Positions 1 through 12,440 of a stretch of DNA of 64,000 bases are shown in pieces; the first letter of the stretch is position 1, and each line of letters opens with the position of its first letter. The notes under the pieces were generated by a model that worked only from the letters and a program-made list of their open reading frames with translations, was not told the DNA's origin and did not search any database. Position numbers and translations under genes: made by a program. This DNA is from Stutzerimonas stutzeri. GTDB lineage: Bacteria; Pseudomonadota; Gammaproteobacteria; Pseudomonadales; Pseudomonadaceae. The stretch is taken from the NCBI RefSeq assembly GCF_024448985.1, contig NZ_JAMOII010000003.1, positions 62,001-126,000 of the forward strand, written 5' to 3'.

Positions 1-695
1 GAGAGGATCACCAGTTGGCGCTCGGAGCTGGTGCGGTAGCAATGCACGAAATAGCGACCATCCGGGTCGTGGTAGACCTCGCTGCAACCTTCGTCTCCCA
101 GGCGGTGACGATAGATCTTGTGCGGGCGATGGGTATCGTCGAGCTCGCCGAAGAACAGCGTCTGGTGGTCGTTCGCCCAGGTCATGCTGCCGTCGCAATT
201 GTCGAAGGGCAGGGCGATAACTTCTCCGCTCTCCAGATCCTTGACGAATAGCCGGTAGATTTCGTCGCCCTGGGTGTCGAGGCTGTAGGCCAGCTTGCGC
301 TGGTCCTGGCTAACGCTGAAGGCGCCCAGCGCGAGAAAGCCACCGCCTGCCAGTTCGTTGGGGTCGAGCAGCAGTTGCTCGGCGTTTTCATCGACCGTGA
401 GCGAACCGTCCGCTGGGCGCGGGCAACGGTAGTGACGCGGGTATTCATCGCCGGCCGTGGTGCGTTGATAGTAAAGCCACGGACCCCATGGGGCGGGCAG
501 CGAAAGATCGGTTTCGCGGATGCGGCCCTTGATTTCCTGGAACAGCGCTTCGCGCAGCTCGGCCTGATCTGCCAGCTGGCTCTCCAAGTAAGCGTTTTCC
601 GCCTTCAGGTAATCGAGCACCTCAGGTGCGTCGCGGTTCTCCAGCCACCTGTAGGGATCTTGGCCGCTATCGACGCGGGCAATGGGTACGGACAT
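1..695 (-). CDS. ptrB: Oligopeptidase B-like S9A serine peptidase, N-terminal part (runs off the window)
   Basis: Reading leftward from an ATG at 695 gives 231 open codons that leave the window at base 1. The protein starts MSVPIARVDSGQDPYRWLEN and continues through segments typical of the beta-propeller domain of prolyl-oligopeptidase-family enzymes (LPAPWGPWLYYQRT, TQGDEIYRLFVKDLESGE, DPDGRYFVHCYRTSSERQL). An AGGAG ribosome site lies seven bases before the ATG. Family members are cytosolic peptidases that cut after basic residues in short peptides. The catalytic Ser-Asp-His domain lies outside the window, so oligopeptidase B as opposed to another S9A enzyme is inferred from the N-terminal style only. 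Confidence 0.8.
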   Translation of the reverse strand, partial: MSVPIARVDSGQDPYRWLENRDAPEVLDYLKAENAYLESQLADQAELREALFQEIKGRIRETDLSLPAPWGPWLYYQRTTAGDEYPRHYRCPRPADGSLTVDENAEQLLLDPNELAGGGFLALGAFSVSQDQRKLAYSLDTQGDEIYRLFVKDLESGEVIALPFDNCDGSMTWANDHQTLFFGELDDTHRPHKIYRHRLGDEGCSEVYHDPDGRYFVHCYRTSSERQLVIL

Positions 696-3263
<2,568 letters not shown>

Positions 3264-3274
3264 TTGAGGAATAG

Positions 3275-4456
<1,182 letters not shown>

Positions 4457-4472
4457 GCTGTTCGGTGACACG

Positions 4473-4500
4473 GAAACCGGGGCCTCGTGCCCCGGTTTTC
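4473..4500 (+). terminator. Intrinsic terminator of fadBA
   Basis: A perfect 11-bp stem (GAAACCGGGGC at 4473-4483 with GCCCCGGTTTC-type arm ending at 4500), five-base loop CTCGT, and a short T-rich 3' side. It begins 16 bases after the fadA stop. Confidence 0.85.
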
Positions 4501-4536
4501 ATTTGATGGATATGTGGTTTTTCAGAGGCAGTCCAG

Positions 4537-4764
4537 ATGCAGGTCACACCAGGCCGTTATCGTCATTACAAAGGCCCCGAGTACCGGGTATATGCAGTTG
4601 CCAGGCATTCCGAAACCGAAGAGCCAGTCGTCTTCTACCAGGCGCTCTACGGGGATTTCGGTCTTTGGGTGCGTCCGTTGTCGATGTTTACCGAGACGGT
4701 GGAGGTCGACGGTGAAACGCTTCCCCGTTTTGCATTGGTCGAAGCCGAGCCCAGCCGTTTTTGA
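4537..4764 (+). CDS. DUF1653 domain protein
   Basis: A 75-residue soluble protein that is essentially one DUF1653 domain: PGRYRHYKGPEYRVYAVARH near the start, then EEPVVFYQALYGDFGLWVRP and the C-terminal VDGETLPRFALVE. The fold is SH3-like; the function is not known. It follows the fadBA terminator, so it probably has its own promoter. The same small gene lies between fadA and topA in other pseudomonads. Confidence 0.85.
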   Translation: MQVTPGRYRHYKGPEYRVYAVARHSETEEPVVFYQALYGDFGLWVRPLSMFTETVEVDGETLPRFALVEAEPSRF

Positions 4765-5077
4765 GTGCCTTCAGGTCACTCTGGCTTAACCCTTATGCTT
4801 GACCTCGGCTCTATCGCCACTATATATAGCGGTGCTTTCAAGCCGAGTGCTGGCGACTTCGCCGGGTTTCGGGCAGTACAAAACCCACCGGGCAGCCAGG
4901 CTGCCAATGGATTTTGCTCGTGGGTACGAAAGATTTCCGGAGCAAATGACTGCTCTTTGCAGTCCCGTAAAAGGGCTGCTTCGCTTCTTTCAGGCAGGCC
5001 AAGCGTCGTTTGTGGCGCTCGACTACTGTCGGTTCGATATTCTCAGTTCACCTCTCGATTCAGGAACTCTCGTCTCC
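4765..5077 (+). other. 313-bp leader region of topA
   Basis: No gene. It contains the topA promoter described separately, an 8-6 hairpin GACTGC-TCTTT-GCAGTC at 4948-4964 without a T-tract, and an open frame that only extends topA upstream. The long untranslated leader (about 240 bases from the promoter to the ATG) is notable but holds no recognised element. Confidence 0.5.
4799..4828 (+). promoter_or_regulatory. Probable sigma-70 promoter of topA
   Basis: TTGACC at 4799-4804 is followed after 16-18 bases by TATATA within CTATATATAG (4820-4829). The very AT-rich -10 stands out in this GC-rich DNA, as expected for a promoter that responds to DNA supercoiling, which is how topA is controlled in other bacteria. 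Confidence 0.55.
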
Positions 5078-7687
5078 ATGGGTAAATCGCTGGTCATCGT
5101 GGAATCACCGGCCAAGGCCAAGACAATCAACAAGTATTTGGGCAACCAGTACGTGGTGAAGTCGAGTATCGGCCACATCCGCGACCTTCCTACCAGCGGT
5201 TCCGCGGCTCGCGAACCGGTAAAGCGCGGCAAGGCGGCGGCTGCAGAAGCCCCTGCGCTGTCACCGAAGGAAAAAGCCAAGCGTCAGCTATTCACCCGCA
5301 TGGGGATCGATCCCGAGCATGGCTGGAAAGCCAAATACGAGATCCTTCCGGGTAAGGAGAAGGTGATCGAGGAGCTGCGCCGCCTGGCCAAGGAAGCCGA
5401 CACCATCTATCTCGCGACCGACTTGGATAGAGAGGGGGAGGCCATTGCCTGGCACCTGCGCGAATCCATCGGTGGCGATGACAGCCGCTTCAAACGCGTG
5501 GTGTTCAACGAGATCACCAAGAAGGCCATCCAGGAAGCCTTCTCCAAGCCGGGCGAGCTGGATATCAATCGCGTCAATGCGCAGCAGGCACGACGCTTCC
5601 TCGACCGCGTAGTGGGCTACATGGTTTCGCCGCTTCTGTGGGCCAAGATCGCCCGTGGTCTGTCAGCCGGGCGCGTGCAGTCTGTCGCAGTGAAGCTAGT
5701 GGTCGAGCGCGAGCGAGAGATCCGCGCCTTCGTTCCGGAAGAATATTGGGAAGTCCACGCCGACCTGGCCACCGCCGACAAGGCCAAGGTTCGCTTCGAA
5801 GTGGCACGCGAAAATGGCGAAGCGTTCAAGCCGTTGAACGAAGCTCATGCCATGGCTGCGCTGGAGCAGTTGCGCGGGGCGAGCTACAACGTCAGCAAGC
5901 GCGAAGACAAGCCGACCAGCAGCAAGCCGTCCGCGCCTTTCATCACATCGACCTTACAGCAGGCAGCGAGCAATCGCCTCGGCTTCGGCGTGAAGAAAAC
6001 CATGATGATGGCCCAGCGTCTGTACGAGGCCGGTTACATCACTTACATGCGTACCGATTCCACCAACCTGTCGGCGGATGCCATTGGCATGGTGCGCGGC
6101 TTCATCCAGGACGAGTTCGGCGATAAGTACCTGCCGGAAAAGCCCAACGTCTATTCCAGCAAGGAAGGCGCCCAGGAAGCGCACGAAGCGATTCGCCCGT
6201 CCGACGTCAACCTGCGCCCGGCCCAGCTGTCCGGAATGGAGCGCGATGCCGAGCGGCTCTACGATCTCATCTGGCGCCAGTTCGTTGCCTGCCAGATGCC
6301 GCCAGCGCAATACCTGTCCACCAGCGTTGCGGTAACAGCCGGCAACTTCGAACTACGTGCCAAGGGCCGCATCCTCAAGTTCGACGGTTATACCAAGGTC
6401 ATGCCACAGCAGAGCAAGAGTGGCGAAGATGACGTACTGCCGGAAATGAACAAAGGCGATGCCATGGCGCTGCTCAAGCTCGACCCGAGCCAGCACTTCA
6501 CCAAGCCGCCGGCGCGCTTCTCGGAAGCGAGCCTGGTCAAAGAGATGGAAAAGCGCGGCATCGGCCGTCCGTCCACTTATGCGGCGATCATCTCGACCAT
6601 TCAGGATCGCGGCTACGTGTCGCTACATAACCGCCGCTTCTATTCCGAGAAGATGGGCGACATCGTCACCGAGCGCCTGTCTGAAAGCTTCAACAACCTG
6701 ATGGACTACGGCTTCACTGCCGGCATGGAAGAGCACCTCGACGACGTCGCCCAGGGCGAGCGCGAATGGAAGCATGTGCTGGACGAATTCTATGGCGACT
6801 TCCGCAAGAAATTGGAGGTCGCCGAGGCCGGCGAAAATGGCATGCGCGCCAACCAGCCGACGCTGACCGACATTCCCTGCAAGGTCTGTGGCCGGCCGAT
6901 GATGATCCGCACGGCTTCCACCGGCGTGTTCCTAGGCTGCTCTGGTTACAGCCTGCCGCCGAAAGAGCGCTGCAAGTCCACGGTCAATCTGATTCCGGGT
7001 GACGAGATCGCCGCCGACGACGAGGGCGAATCCGAATCTCTGGTATTGCTCGGCAAGCGCCGCTGCTCGATCTGCAGCACCGCCATGGATGCCTACCTGC
7101 TGGATGAGACGCACAAACTGCACATCTGCGGCAACAACCCCGACTGCACCGGCTATGAGATCGAAGAAGGTCAGTACCGCATCAAGGGCTACGAAGGGCC
7201 GAGCCTGGAGTGCGACAAGTGTGGCAGCGAAATGCAGCTCAAAACCGGTCGCTTCGGCAAATTCTTCGGCTGTACCAATGCGGAATGTAAAAACACTCGC
7301 AAACTGCTCAGAAGCGGTGAGGCAGCACCACCGAAGATGGATGCGGTGAAGATGCCCGAGCTCAAATGCGAGAAGGTTGACGATACTTATGTTCTGCGTG
7401 ACGGCGCGTCCGGGCTATTCCTCGCGGCCAGCCAGTTTCCGAAGAACCGCGAAACCCGTGCACCGCTTGTGTTGGAGCTGATTCCACATAAGGATGAGAT
7501 CGATCCGAAGTATCACTTTTTGATGAGTGCGCCGCAGAAGGATCCGGAAGGCCGCCCAGCCGTCATCCGCTTCAGCCGTAAAACCAAGGAGCAATACGTG
7601 CAGACCGAGGTGAACGGTAAGCCGACTGGCTGGAAGGCCTTCTACGATGGCGGTAAATGGAACGTAGAAGACAAAACCACCAAATAG
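5078..7687 (+). CDS. topA: DNA topoisomerase I (type IA)
   Basis: 869 residues, the usual Pseudomonas length. The N-terminal Toprim domain starts [20 protein letters not shown]. The active-site tyrosine is Tyr323 in [13 protein letters not shown]. Three C-terminal zinc-ribbon repeats follow, with cysteine sets beginning CKVCG, CSICS and CDKCG. The enzyme relaxes negative supercoils by single-strand passage. The frame is open 93 codons further upstream, but ATG 5078 matches the family start and has AGGAA 11 bases before it, so the longer version is rejected. Confidence 0.97.
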   Translation: MGKSLVIVESPAKAKTINKYLGNQYVVKSSIGHIRDLPTSGSAAREPVKRGKAAAAEAPALSPKEKAKRQLFTRMGIDPEHGWKAKYEILPGKEKVIEELRRLAKEADTIYLATDLDREGEAIAWHLRESIGGDDSRFKRVVFNEITKKAIQEAFSKPGELDINRVNAQQARRFLDRVVGYMVSPLLWAKIARGLSAGRVQSVAVKLVVEREREIRAFVPEEYWEVHADLATADKAKVRFEVARENGEAFKPLNEAHAMAALEQLRGASYNVSKREDKPTSSKPSAPFITSTLQQAASNRLGFGVKKTMMMAQRLYEAGYITYMRTDSTNLSADAIGMVRGFIQDEFGDKYLPEKPNVYSSKEGAQEAHEAIRPSDVNLRPAQLSGMERDAERLYDLIWRQFVACQMPPAQYLSTSVAVTAGNFELRAKGRILKFDGYTKVMPQQSKSGEDDVLPEMNKGDAMALLKLDPSQHFTKPPARFSEASLVKEMEKRGIGRPSTYAAIISTIQDRGYVSLHNRRFYSEKMGDIVTERLSESFNNLMDYGFTAGMEEHLDDVAQGEREWKHVLDEFYGDFRKKLEVAEAGENGMRANQPTLTDIPCKVCGRPMMIRTASTGVFLGCSGYSLPPKERCKSTVNLIPGDEIAADDEGESESLVLLGKRRCSICSTAMDAYLLDETHKLHICGNNPDCTGYEIEEGQYRIKGYEGPSLECDKCGSEMQLKTGRFGKFFGCTNAECKNTRKLLRSGEAAPPKMDAVKMPELKCEKVDDTYVLRDGASGLFLAASQFPKNRETRAPLVLELIPHKDEIDPKYHFLMSAPQKDPEGRPAVIRFSRKTKEQYVQTEVNGKPTGWKAFYDGGKWNVEDKTTK

Positions 7688-7793
7688 GCTAAAGCTGAAA
7701 AGATGCTTGAGGCTAGGCAGCTGCATAGCCTCGATGGAGGCAGGTGGGGACGCCTGCAACTTTCTTGACGCTGACCTACGAGGGCGACCCGTC

Positions 7794-8312
7794 ATGGCTC
7801 ATGAGCTGTATACCCGAACCAATCAGAAAATCTACTTCGCCGGGCTCGCTCTCGAGAACTGGCGGCGGGCAGAAGAACATGGCGCGCTGAATGCTCCAGG
7901 GGTGATCCAGGCAGAGCGAGAGGCCAGTCTTTTTCATCTGTACGGCGCGCTGCTGGGCCTTTGCCATGAGATTGCCGGTTACTACCGTCTCCCTGGAGCG
8001 AGCGCGCCGCATGTTGAATCGCTGTTGGTGCGCCCGACGACCGATCCCTCTCCCAGTCCAGAACTTGCAGAGCTGAGCGAGCTGGCCGAGCACTCCGAAA
8101 CCTGGCTTGCGCAATTGTTGCAGGCTCATGCCGCGCTATTCGAGCCGCCACGCGCACCGGCCAAGAGCAAGACCGACCCAACCGTGCCGCTGATCGAGGC
8201 GGTCAGCGTGAGCGAAGAAATCCCGGAATTGGCGCGTGCGGATGTGGAATCCTGGCGGGGCAATTTGAAGGATCTGGCCTTGCGCTTCCGCGAATCGCTC
8301 ACCGAGTGGTGA
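7794..8312 (+). CDS. Conserved Pseudomonas protein downstream of topA (DUF6586-like)
   Basis: A 172-residue, mostly helical, soluble protein starting MAHELYTRTNQKIYFAGLAL. It has no signal peptide, membrane segment or catalytic motif that I recognise. The centre is rich in Pro, Ser and Glu (PTTDPSPSPELAELSE). It occupies the position between topA and sulA-lexA held by a conserved hypothetical gene in P. aeruginosa; the family name is from memory. The ATG at 7794 is chosen because similarity to that family begins there; upstream codons add a non-homologous leader. Confidence 0.75.
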   Translation: MAHELYTRTNQKIYFAGLALENWRRAEEHGALNAPGVIQAEREASLFHLYGALLGLCHEIAGYYRLPGASAPHVESLLVRPTTDPSPSPELAELSELAEHSETWLAQLLQAHAALFEPPRAPAKSKTDPTVPLIEAVSVSEEIPELARADVESWRGNLKDLALRFRESLTEW

Positions 8313-8314
8313 AC

Positions 8315-8336
8315 GGAAAGCCATATGCGGCTTTCC
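8315..8336. terminator. Possible bidirectional hairpin between convergent genes
   Basis: GGAAAGCC (8315-8322) pairs with GGCTTTCC (8329-8336) around a six-base loop, between the stop at 8312 and the end of the convergent gene at 8346. There is no clear T-tract on either side. Confidence 0.35.
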
Positions 8337-8345
8337 GGGGTTGCT

Positions 8346-9185
8346 TCATGTGTTGTGCTTGACCCGCAGGACCAGAGCGATGCCGCCCAGGATTGCAACG
8401 CCGGCACTCAAGAGTTGGACGGTTAGCGTTTCCCCGAGCAGCAAGCTGCCCGCAAGCGCAGTGATAAGCGGCACACTCAGCTGCACGCTGGCGCCCTGGA
8501 TAGCCGTAAGGCTAGGTAGCGCGGCATACCAGATCGCGTAGCCGACACCGGATGTCAGCCCACCGGATAACAAGGCGTATATAACTCCTGCGCGGTCCCA
8601 TTCGAGCCCACCCAAAGCCAGCAGACAAAGCACGGCCATGAGCGGCAGGCTGCGAATGAAATTCCCAGCGGTGGCGGCCAGTGGATCGGGCTCGCCTTTT
8701 CCAAGCAGCGAATAGGCTGCCCAGGCGACACCTGAAATTACCATCAGCAACGAAGCCGATAGAGGCGGCATGCTCGCGCCGGGTAGAAGTATCGTGACCA
8801 GTCCTCCTGCGGCCAGCGCCAGCCCGGTGAACTGCAGGCGGGATAGCCGCTCTCCTGTGATGAGACCCCAGACAATCATGCTCAGCTGCACGGCACCGAA
8901 CAGCAGTAAAGCACCGGCGCCTGCATCGAGGTGCAAATAGGCATACGAGAAAGCCGCAGCATAGACAAAGAGCGCGAGGGCCCCGTACCAGCCGCCGGCT
9001 GCAGCCGAAGGGCCGTTACGCAGCCGTAGCAATAGCCATAGCACGAGGGCCCCGGCCAGCAGGCGTAGCGCGGTAAAGCTTGAAGGATCGATCTGGCTGT
9101 CACGCAATGCGGCGCGGCAAAGCAGCGAATTGCCAGCGAATGCGAGCATTGCCAATGCTGTCCAAAGTAAGGTTCTTGTGCTCAT
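8346..9185 (-). CDS. EamA/DMT-family inner-membrane exporter
   Basis: A 279-residue protein with about ten hydrophobic helices arranged as two EamA repeats (LWTALAMLAFAGNSLLCRAA at the N-terminus; a second repeat starting near LMVISGVAWAAYSLLGKGE). Members of the drug/metabolite transporter superfamily export amino acids, nucleotides or other small metabolites; the substrate cannot be told from sequence. AAGGA precedes the ATG. It is transcribed alone, convergent with the gene after topA. A 12-bp palindrome CGTCAATTGACG at 9260-9271 lies in its promoter region and could be an operator. Confidence 0.85.
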   Translation of the reverse strand: MSTRTLLWTALAMLAFAGNSLLCRAALRDSQIDPSSFTALRLLAGALVLWLLLRLRNGPSAAAGGWYGALALFVYAAAFSYAYLHLDAGAGALLLFGAVQLSMIVWGLITGERLSRLQFTGLALAAGGLVTILLPGASMPPLSASLLMVISGVAWAAYSLLGKGEPDPLAATAGNFIRSLPLMAVLCLLALGGLEWDRAGVIYALLSGGLTSGVGYAIWYAALPSLTAIQGASVQLSVPLITALAGSLLLGETLTVQLLSAGVAILGGIALVLRVKHNT

Positions 9186-9917
9186 CCTGAGTCCTTGAAG
9201 CGGCTAGGGCTGTCCGTGTCTGGACTTCTGTAAGTTCCATCCTTGTATGTTGTCCCCATCGTCAATTGACGATAATCCAGAGCGTCACCGGGAGGCGGTT
9301 CCATCCTGGCGACACATTGAGTGATCTGGTGAACTTCGCATTAAGCGGTAAGAAGTACGGGGTCTGGAGCCGGTGACGATTGTTGCGCACAATTCAGCGG
9401 AGGTGAACCCGTGGAGACCTCTGTTGTGTGCTGCGCAAGGAGCTGAAGGCCCTCAGGACAGTCGCTACACTGCGCTAGACTTCCGGCGATACCAGCGTCA
9501 ACAAACCCTGACGGCTGAGCAAAGCAGGCGATGTCTACCTGCGAAGTACGCTTTACTTGCCTGCCTTGTCTGCGGTGCGCCATGACCCCAACGCCAGGGC
9601 GTTCTACGAGGCGTTGCAGAAGCGTGGCAAGAAGAAAATCCAAGCCTTGTTCGGTGTCATGCGCAAGCAACTGACGGGACTCTGGGGCCTGTCTCAAGCT
9701 CGGGGTGCCCTTCAACTCATGCAGGCTATTTAGCGAGCAGCACATAGAAACGCTTGTTCGCCAGCAGAGCATCTATTGCGTCGTTGATCGACGGCGCACG
9801 TGCTTTAAGCCCACCGCTAACATGATGAGCATGGCAGGGGTTCTCACGTAGAAAAGCCAAGGGCAGCCGACTAGCCGGTCGGCTGCTACAATGCGCCGTT
9901 TCACGGGGAGCAGACTC
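9186..9917. other. 732-bp intergenic region carrying a dead IS110-type fragment
   Basis: Besides the transposase remnant listed separately, this stretch holds two small inverted repeats: CGTCAATTGACG (9260-9271) and ATTGT-N5-ACAAT (9379-9393). No intact gene is visible. The length is unusual for this compact chromosome and is explained mostly by the insertion remnant. Confidence 0.6.
9473..9733 (+). pseudogene. IS110/IS1111-family transposase, C-terminal remnant with stop codons
   Basis: In one frame the DNA encodes TSGDTSVNKP, a stop, then RLSKAGDVYLRSTLYLPAL, SAVRHDPNARAFYEALQKRG and KKKIQALFGVMRKQL, ending at TAG 9731-9733. This is the conserved C-terminal (Transposase_20) region of IS110-type DEDD transposases. 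In-frame stops at 9476-9478 and 9509-9511, and absence of the N-terminal DEDD domain, show it is dead. No inverted repeats are expected for this family. It marks an old insertion between the EamA gene and the sulA-side genes. Confidence 0.8.
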
Positions 9918-10157
9918 ATGCCAACATCGTTTCTGGAAATCGTCGAGCTACCCGACGGTACCATCGTATTGCGTCGTGCTGAGGACGAAGGTGTTTTGGT
10001 CACGCTGGATTTTTCCGACGATGCCAAGATGTTCCTGCAAGGTCAGCATGTCGAAATCGCCAAGGCGATGTTCAATGTCGGCGTGCAGATGGCGGGACGA
10101 GTATCGGAAGGGGAGTTCGAGCGGGAGGAAGAGGAGGGGCCGCGCGTACTTCATTGA
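9918..10157 (+). CDS. Small conserved hypothetical protein upstream of sulA
   Basis: A 79-residue protein, MPTSFLEIVELPDGTIVLRR at the start and a run of glutamates (EFEREEEEG) near the end. GGGGAG at 9905-9910 sits seven bases before the ATG, which decides the start over an upstream in-frame codon. No known domain; no signal peptide or membrane segment. A homologue occupies the same position next to sulA-lexA in P. aeruginosa. Function unknown. Confidence 0.75.
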   Translation: MPTSFLEIVELPDGTIVLRRAEDEGVLVTLDFSDDAKMFLQGQHVEIAKAMFNVGVQMAGRVSEGEFEREEEEGPRVLH

Positions 10158-10219
10158 AGGCTGCCTGGTTGCCATCGCGGCTGGGCGGGTTTCGGCACTT
10201 CCATATGCCGAGCAGGCGG

Positions 10220-10702
10220 TCAATTTCCCAAACGTATATTCAAGCTTCGCGCGCTGCCTTGGTCCGCTGCCGTGCGAAGTTTTAGCCGACCAGTTTTGTC
10301 GAGGCGTGGCAGCCAGGTGATGACCGTATGGCTGCAACCTGACATGAGCGCCTTGCATGCCAGGTCAAGTGCGCCCTGGGTTTCTCGGGCCTGCAACAAC
10401 AAAATGCGGTCGCGGTTGAGTCCGGTATCTCGCAACCAGCTTTGGGAAAGCGATGCGGGTGGCGCAATCAGTGTCAGCCAGCGCGTATCGGGGGCCTCAC
10501 TGAGATCGCGAAGAATGGAGGCCAGCAACAGGCGACAGTGGCCACTATCGCCGCTCAGGGTCATTTCGCTCAGGCTGTCATCGGCCTCTTTCGACGTGCT
10601 GCGGACGACTTCCTGGATTGGCATCAAACGATGTGCAATCAGGCCTTCGAACAAGGAAAGCTGTGGTGGTTTGCCTGTGGTGGGCTGCGGTTGGTACTGC
10701 AT
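10220..10702 (-). CDS. sulA: SulA-like SOS cell-division inhibitor
   Basis: A 160-residue protein with the SulA core: LSLFEGLIAHRLMPIQEVV early on, LLLASILRDLSEAPDTRWLT, then SQSWLRDTGLNRDRILLLQA and HTVITWLPRL. SulA binds FtsZ and blocks division while DNA is repaired. It lies 189 bases downstream of lexA on the same strand. No CTG-N10-CAG box was found directly in front of it, so SOS control most likely comes by read-through from the two LexA boxes before lexA. Confidence 0.9.
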   Translation of the reverse strand: MQYQPQPTTGKPPQLSLFEGLIAHRLMPIQEVVRSTSKEADDSLSEMTLSGDSGHCRLLLASILRDLSEAPDTRWLTLIAPPASLSQSWLRDTGLNRDRILLLQARETQGALDLACKALMSGCSHTVITWLPRLDKTGRLKLRTAADQGSARSLNIRLGN

Positions 10703-10891
10703 GAACCTCTCCTTGGCAGCTGTTGAGCTGCCTGCGTTGCCGATACGTCGTAAACAGCTTCAGGCGCCTTTCGAACAATCAGCTCGTAAGCGAGCCCGGT
10801 CAATCCCGGACTGTTTGCCAGCTACGCTCGCTGCTTGTGCTGTGTCTTGCTCGTAAATCGTTGCGCCTTGCTTACCTCGCCTGCATTCTTG

Positions 10892-11500
10892 TTAGCGGCG
10901 TATCACGCCAACACTTAAACCTTCGATCACCAGTTCCTGTTGCTCAAGATCGATTTCGATCGGAGCAAATTCGGGGTTTTCGGCCAGCAGCAAAACCTTG
11001 TCGCCCTCGCGCTTGAAACGCTTCACCGTGACCTCATCATCGATGCGGGCCACAACGACCTGACCGTTGCGCGCCTCGCGTGTGGTATGGACGGCCAGCA
11101 GGTCCCCGTCGAAGATGCCGATGTCTCGCATGCTCATGCCGTGCACGCGCAACAGGTAATCAGCTTTCGGATGAAAGAATGCCGGGTTGATTTGGCAGGA
11201 TTCTTCTATATGTTGCTGAGCCAGGATGGGCGCACCGGCGGCGACGCGACCAATGATAGGCAAGCCGCTTTCCTCTGCTGCGGGTTCGAAGCCGGGAATA
11301 CGTATCCCGCGCGACGCGCCGGGCGTCATCTCGATAGCGCCTTTTTTGTTCAGCGCTTTCAGATGCTCTTCGGCAGCATTGGGCGATTTGAAGCCCAGCT
11401 CTTGAGCGATCTCGGCTCGCGTAGGCGGATAGCCGTTGTCTTCCAGGCAGCGCTTGATGAACGAAAGAATTTCCGACTGGCGAGGGGTCAGCTTGATCAT
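10892..11500 (-). CDS. lexA: LexA repressor (SOS regulator)
   Basis: 202 residues. The N-terminal winged helix-turn-helix covers about residues 1-70. The self-cleavage site is Ala88-Gly89 in RVAAGAP, and the catalytic dyad is Ser123 (VHGMSMRD) and Lys160 (VTVKRF), aligned with E. coli Ala84-Gly85, Ser119 and Lys156. RecA filaments trigger self-cleavage and derepress SOS genes. Two LexA boxes lie between 9 and 43 bases upstream of the ATG, so the gene is autoregulated. It heads a lexA-sulA unit and is divergent from psrA. Confidence 0.98.
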   Translation of the reverse strand: MIKLTPRQSEILSFIKRCLEDNGYPPTRAEIAQELGFKSPNAAEEHLKALNKKGAIEMTPGASRGIRIPGFEPAAEESGLPIIGRVAAGAPILAQQHIEESCQINPAFFHPKADYLLRVHGMSMRDIGIFDGDLLAVHTTREARNGQVVVARIDDEVTVKRFKREGDKVLLLAENPEFAPIEIDLEQQELVIEGLSVGVIRR

Positions 11501-11508
11501 GAGCGTCT

Positions 11509-11524
11509 CTGTTCTTTTATACAG
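11509..11524. promoter_or_regulatory. LexA box 2 (proximal) of lexA
   Basis: CTG-N10-CAG with AT-rich centre (CTGTTCTTTTATACAG), matching the proteobacterial SOS box. It covers the expected transcription start of lexA. Confidence 0.9.
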
Positions 11525-11527
11525 TGG

Positions 11528-11543
11528 CTGGGATTATATACAG
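11528..11543. promoter_or_regulatory. LexA box 1 (distal) of lexA
   Basis: CTGGGATTATATACAG, a second CTG-N10-CAG box, 19 bases from the first. It overlaps the -10 element TATAAT (bottom strand, 11533-11538), the usual arrangement for tight autorepression. Confidence 0.92.
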
Positions 11544-11560
11544 TGCTTGATGCTTGGCAA
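11533..11560 (-). promoter_or_regulatory. Sigma-70 promoter of lexA
   Basis: On the bottom strand TTGCCA (11560-11555) is followed after 16 bases by TATAAT (11538-11533). LexA box 1 overlaps the -10. Confidence 0.75.
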
Positions 11561-11652
11561 TTGTTGTTTGGCGGGAGCTGAGCGAGCGTGCCGCTAACTT
11601 TGGTTGAAAGCGAAAGCGTTCAGGCGTTTCGATGGTTGACTTGGGGTGGGCT

Positions 11653-11679
11653 GAAACGTAAGTTTCAAACAAGTGTTTG
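11653..11679. promoter_or_regulatory. Two overlapping PsrA operators before psrA
   Basis: GAAAC-GTAA-GTTTC (11653-11666) and CAAAC-AAGT-GTTTG (11666-11679) are both perfect matches to the PsrA pattern (G/C)AAAC-N4-GTTT(G/C) and share the base at 11666. They end 14 bases before the psrA ATG. PsrA is known to repress its own gene; tight overlap of two full palindromes suggests cooperative or side-by-side dimer binding. Confidence 0.85.
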
Positions 11680-11693
11680 TCGGAGGAGGGGGC

Positions 11694-12401
11694 ATGGCGC
11701 AGTCTGAAACAGTGGAGCGTATTCTTGACGCAGCGGAACAGTTATTCGCTGAGAAAGGCTTCGCCGAGACTTCGCTTCGTCTTATCACCAGTAAGGCCGG
11801 GGTGAATCTGGCTGCGGTGAACTACCACTTCGGTTCGAAGAAGGCCTTGATTCAGGCGGTCTTCTCGCGTTTTCTCGGCCCGTTCTGTGTGAGTCTCGAA
11901 CGCGAGCTGGACAGGCGTGAGGCTCAATCGGACAGAAAGGAAAGCCTCGAAGAGCTGCTGGAGATTCTCGTCGAGCAGGCGCTGGCGGTGACGCCACGCA
12001 GCGGCGACGACCTGTCGATCTTCATGCGCCTGTTGGGCCTGTCCTTCAGCCAGAGCCAGGGCCACCTGCGGCGATATCTCGAGGACATGTATGGCAAGGT
12101 CTTCCGTCGTTACATGATGCGAGTGCATGAAGCTGCTCCTTCGATTCCGCCGATCGAACTATTCTGGCGCGTACATTTCATGCTCGGCGCAGCGGCGTTC
12201 AGCATGTCGGGTATCAAGGCCCTGAGGGCGATCGCCGAGAACGACTTCGGTGCCAGAACGTCCATCGAGCAAGTCATGCGGATGATGGTCCCGTTTCTAG
12301 CGGCCGGTATGCGAGCCGACTCCGGCGTGGACGATCCCGACCTGGCGCAGGCTCACGCCATTGCCCGTCGCAATGCATTGGCAATGCCGGCCAAGGGTTG
12401 A
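11694..12401 (+). CDS. psrA: TetR-family fatty-acid-responsive regulator PsrA
   Basis: 235 residues: TetR DNA-binding helix-turn-helix at residues 5-50 (ERILDAAEQLFAEKGFAETS, then NLAAVNYHFGSKKALIQAVF), followed by a helical ligand-binding domain. PsrA senses long-chain acyl-CoA or fatty acid, represses fadBA and its own gene and activates rpoS in pseudomonads. GGAGGAGGGG precedes the ATG at 11694; a longer GTG start at 11673 would lie inside the operator and is rejected. The two operators at 11653-11679 support the identification. Confidence 0.93.
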   Translation: MAQSETVERILDAAEQLFAEKGFAETSLRLITSKAGVNLAAVNYHFGSKKALIQAVFSRFLGPFCVSLERELDRREAQSDRKESLEELLEILVEQALAVTPRSGDDLSIFMRLLGLSFSQSQGHLRRYLEDMYGKVFRRYMMRVHEAAPSIPPIELFWRVHFMLGAAAFSMSGIKALRAIAENDFGARTSIEQVMRMMVPFLAAGMRADSGVDDPDLAQAHAIARRNALAMPAKG

Positions 12402-12440
12402 GCTACACGGTTTGGGAATGATCGGCTAAGCTTGCCGCCA

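Noticed and set aside
4815-4834. ModE-like palindrome around CTATATATAG before topA
   Set aside because: The arms lack the six-base spacer of a ModE box; the sequence fits the -10 of a topA promoter better.
9524-9733. Intact small gene encoding the KAGDVYLRSTLYLPAL protein
   Set aside because: No start codon or ribosome site at the right place, in-frame stops just upstream, and similarity only to the end of IS110 transposases.
10703-10891. Independent SOS box for sulA
   Set aside because: Scanning both strands for CTG-N10-CAG gave no match with an AT-rich centre; control through the lexA promoter is more likely.
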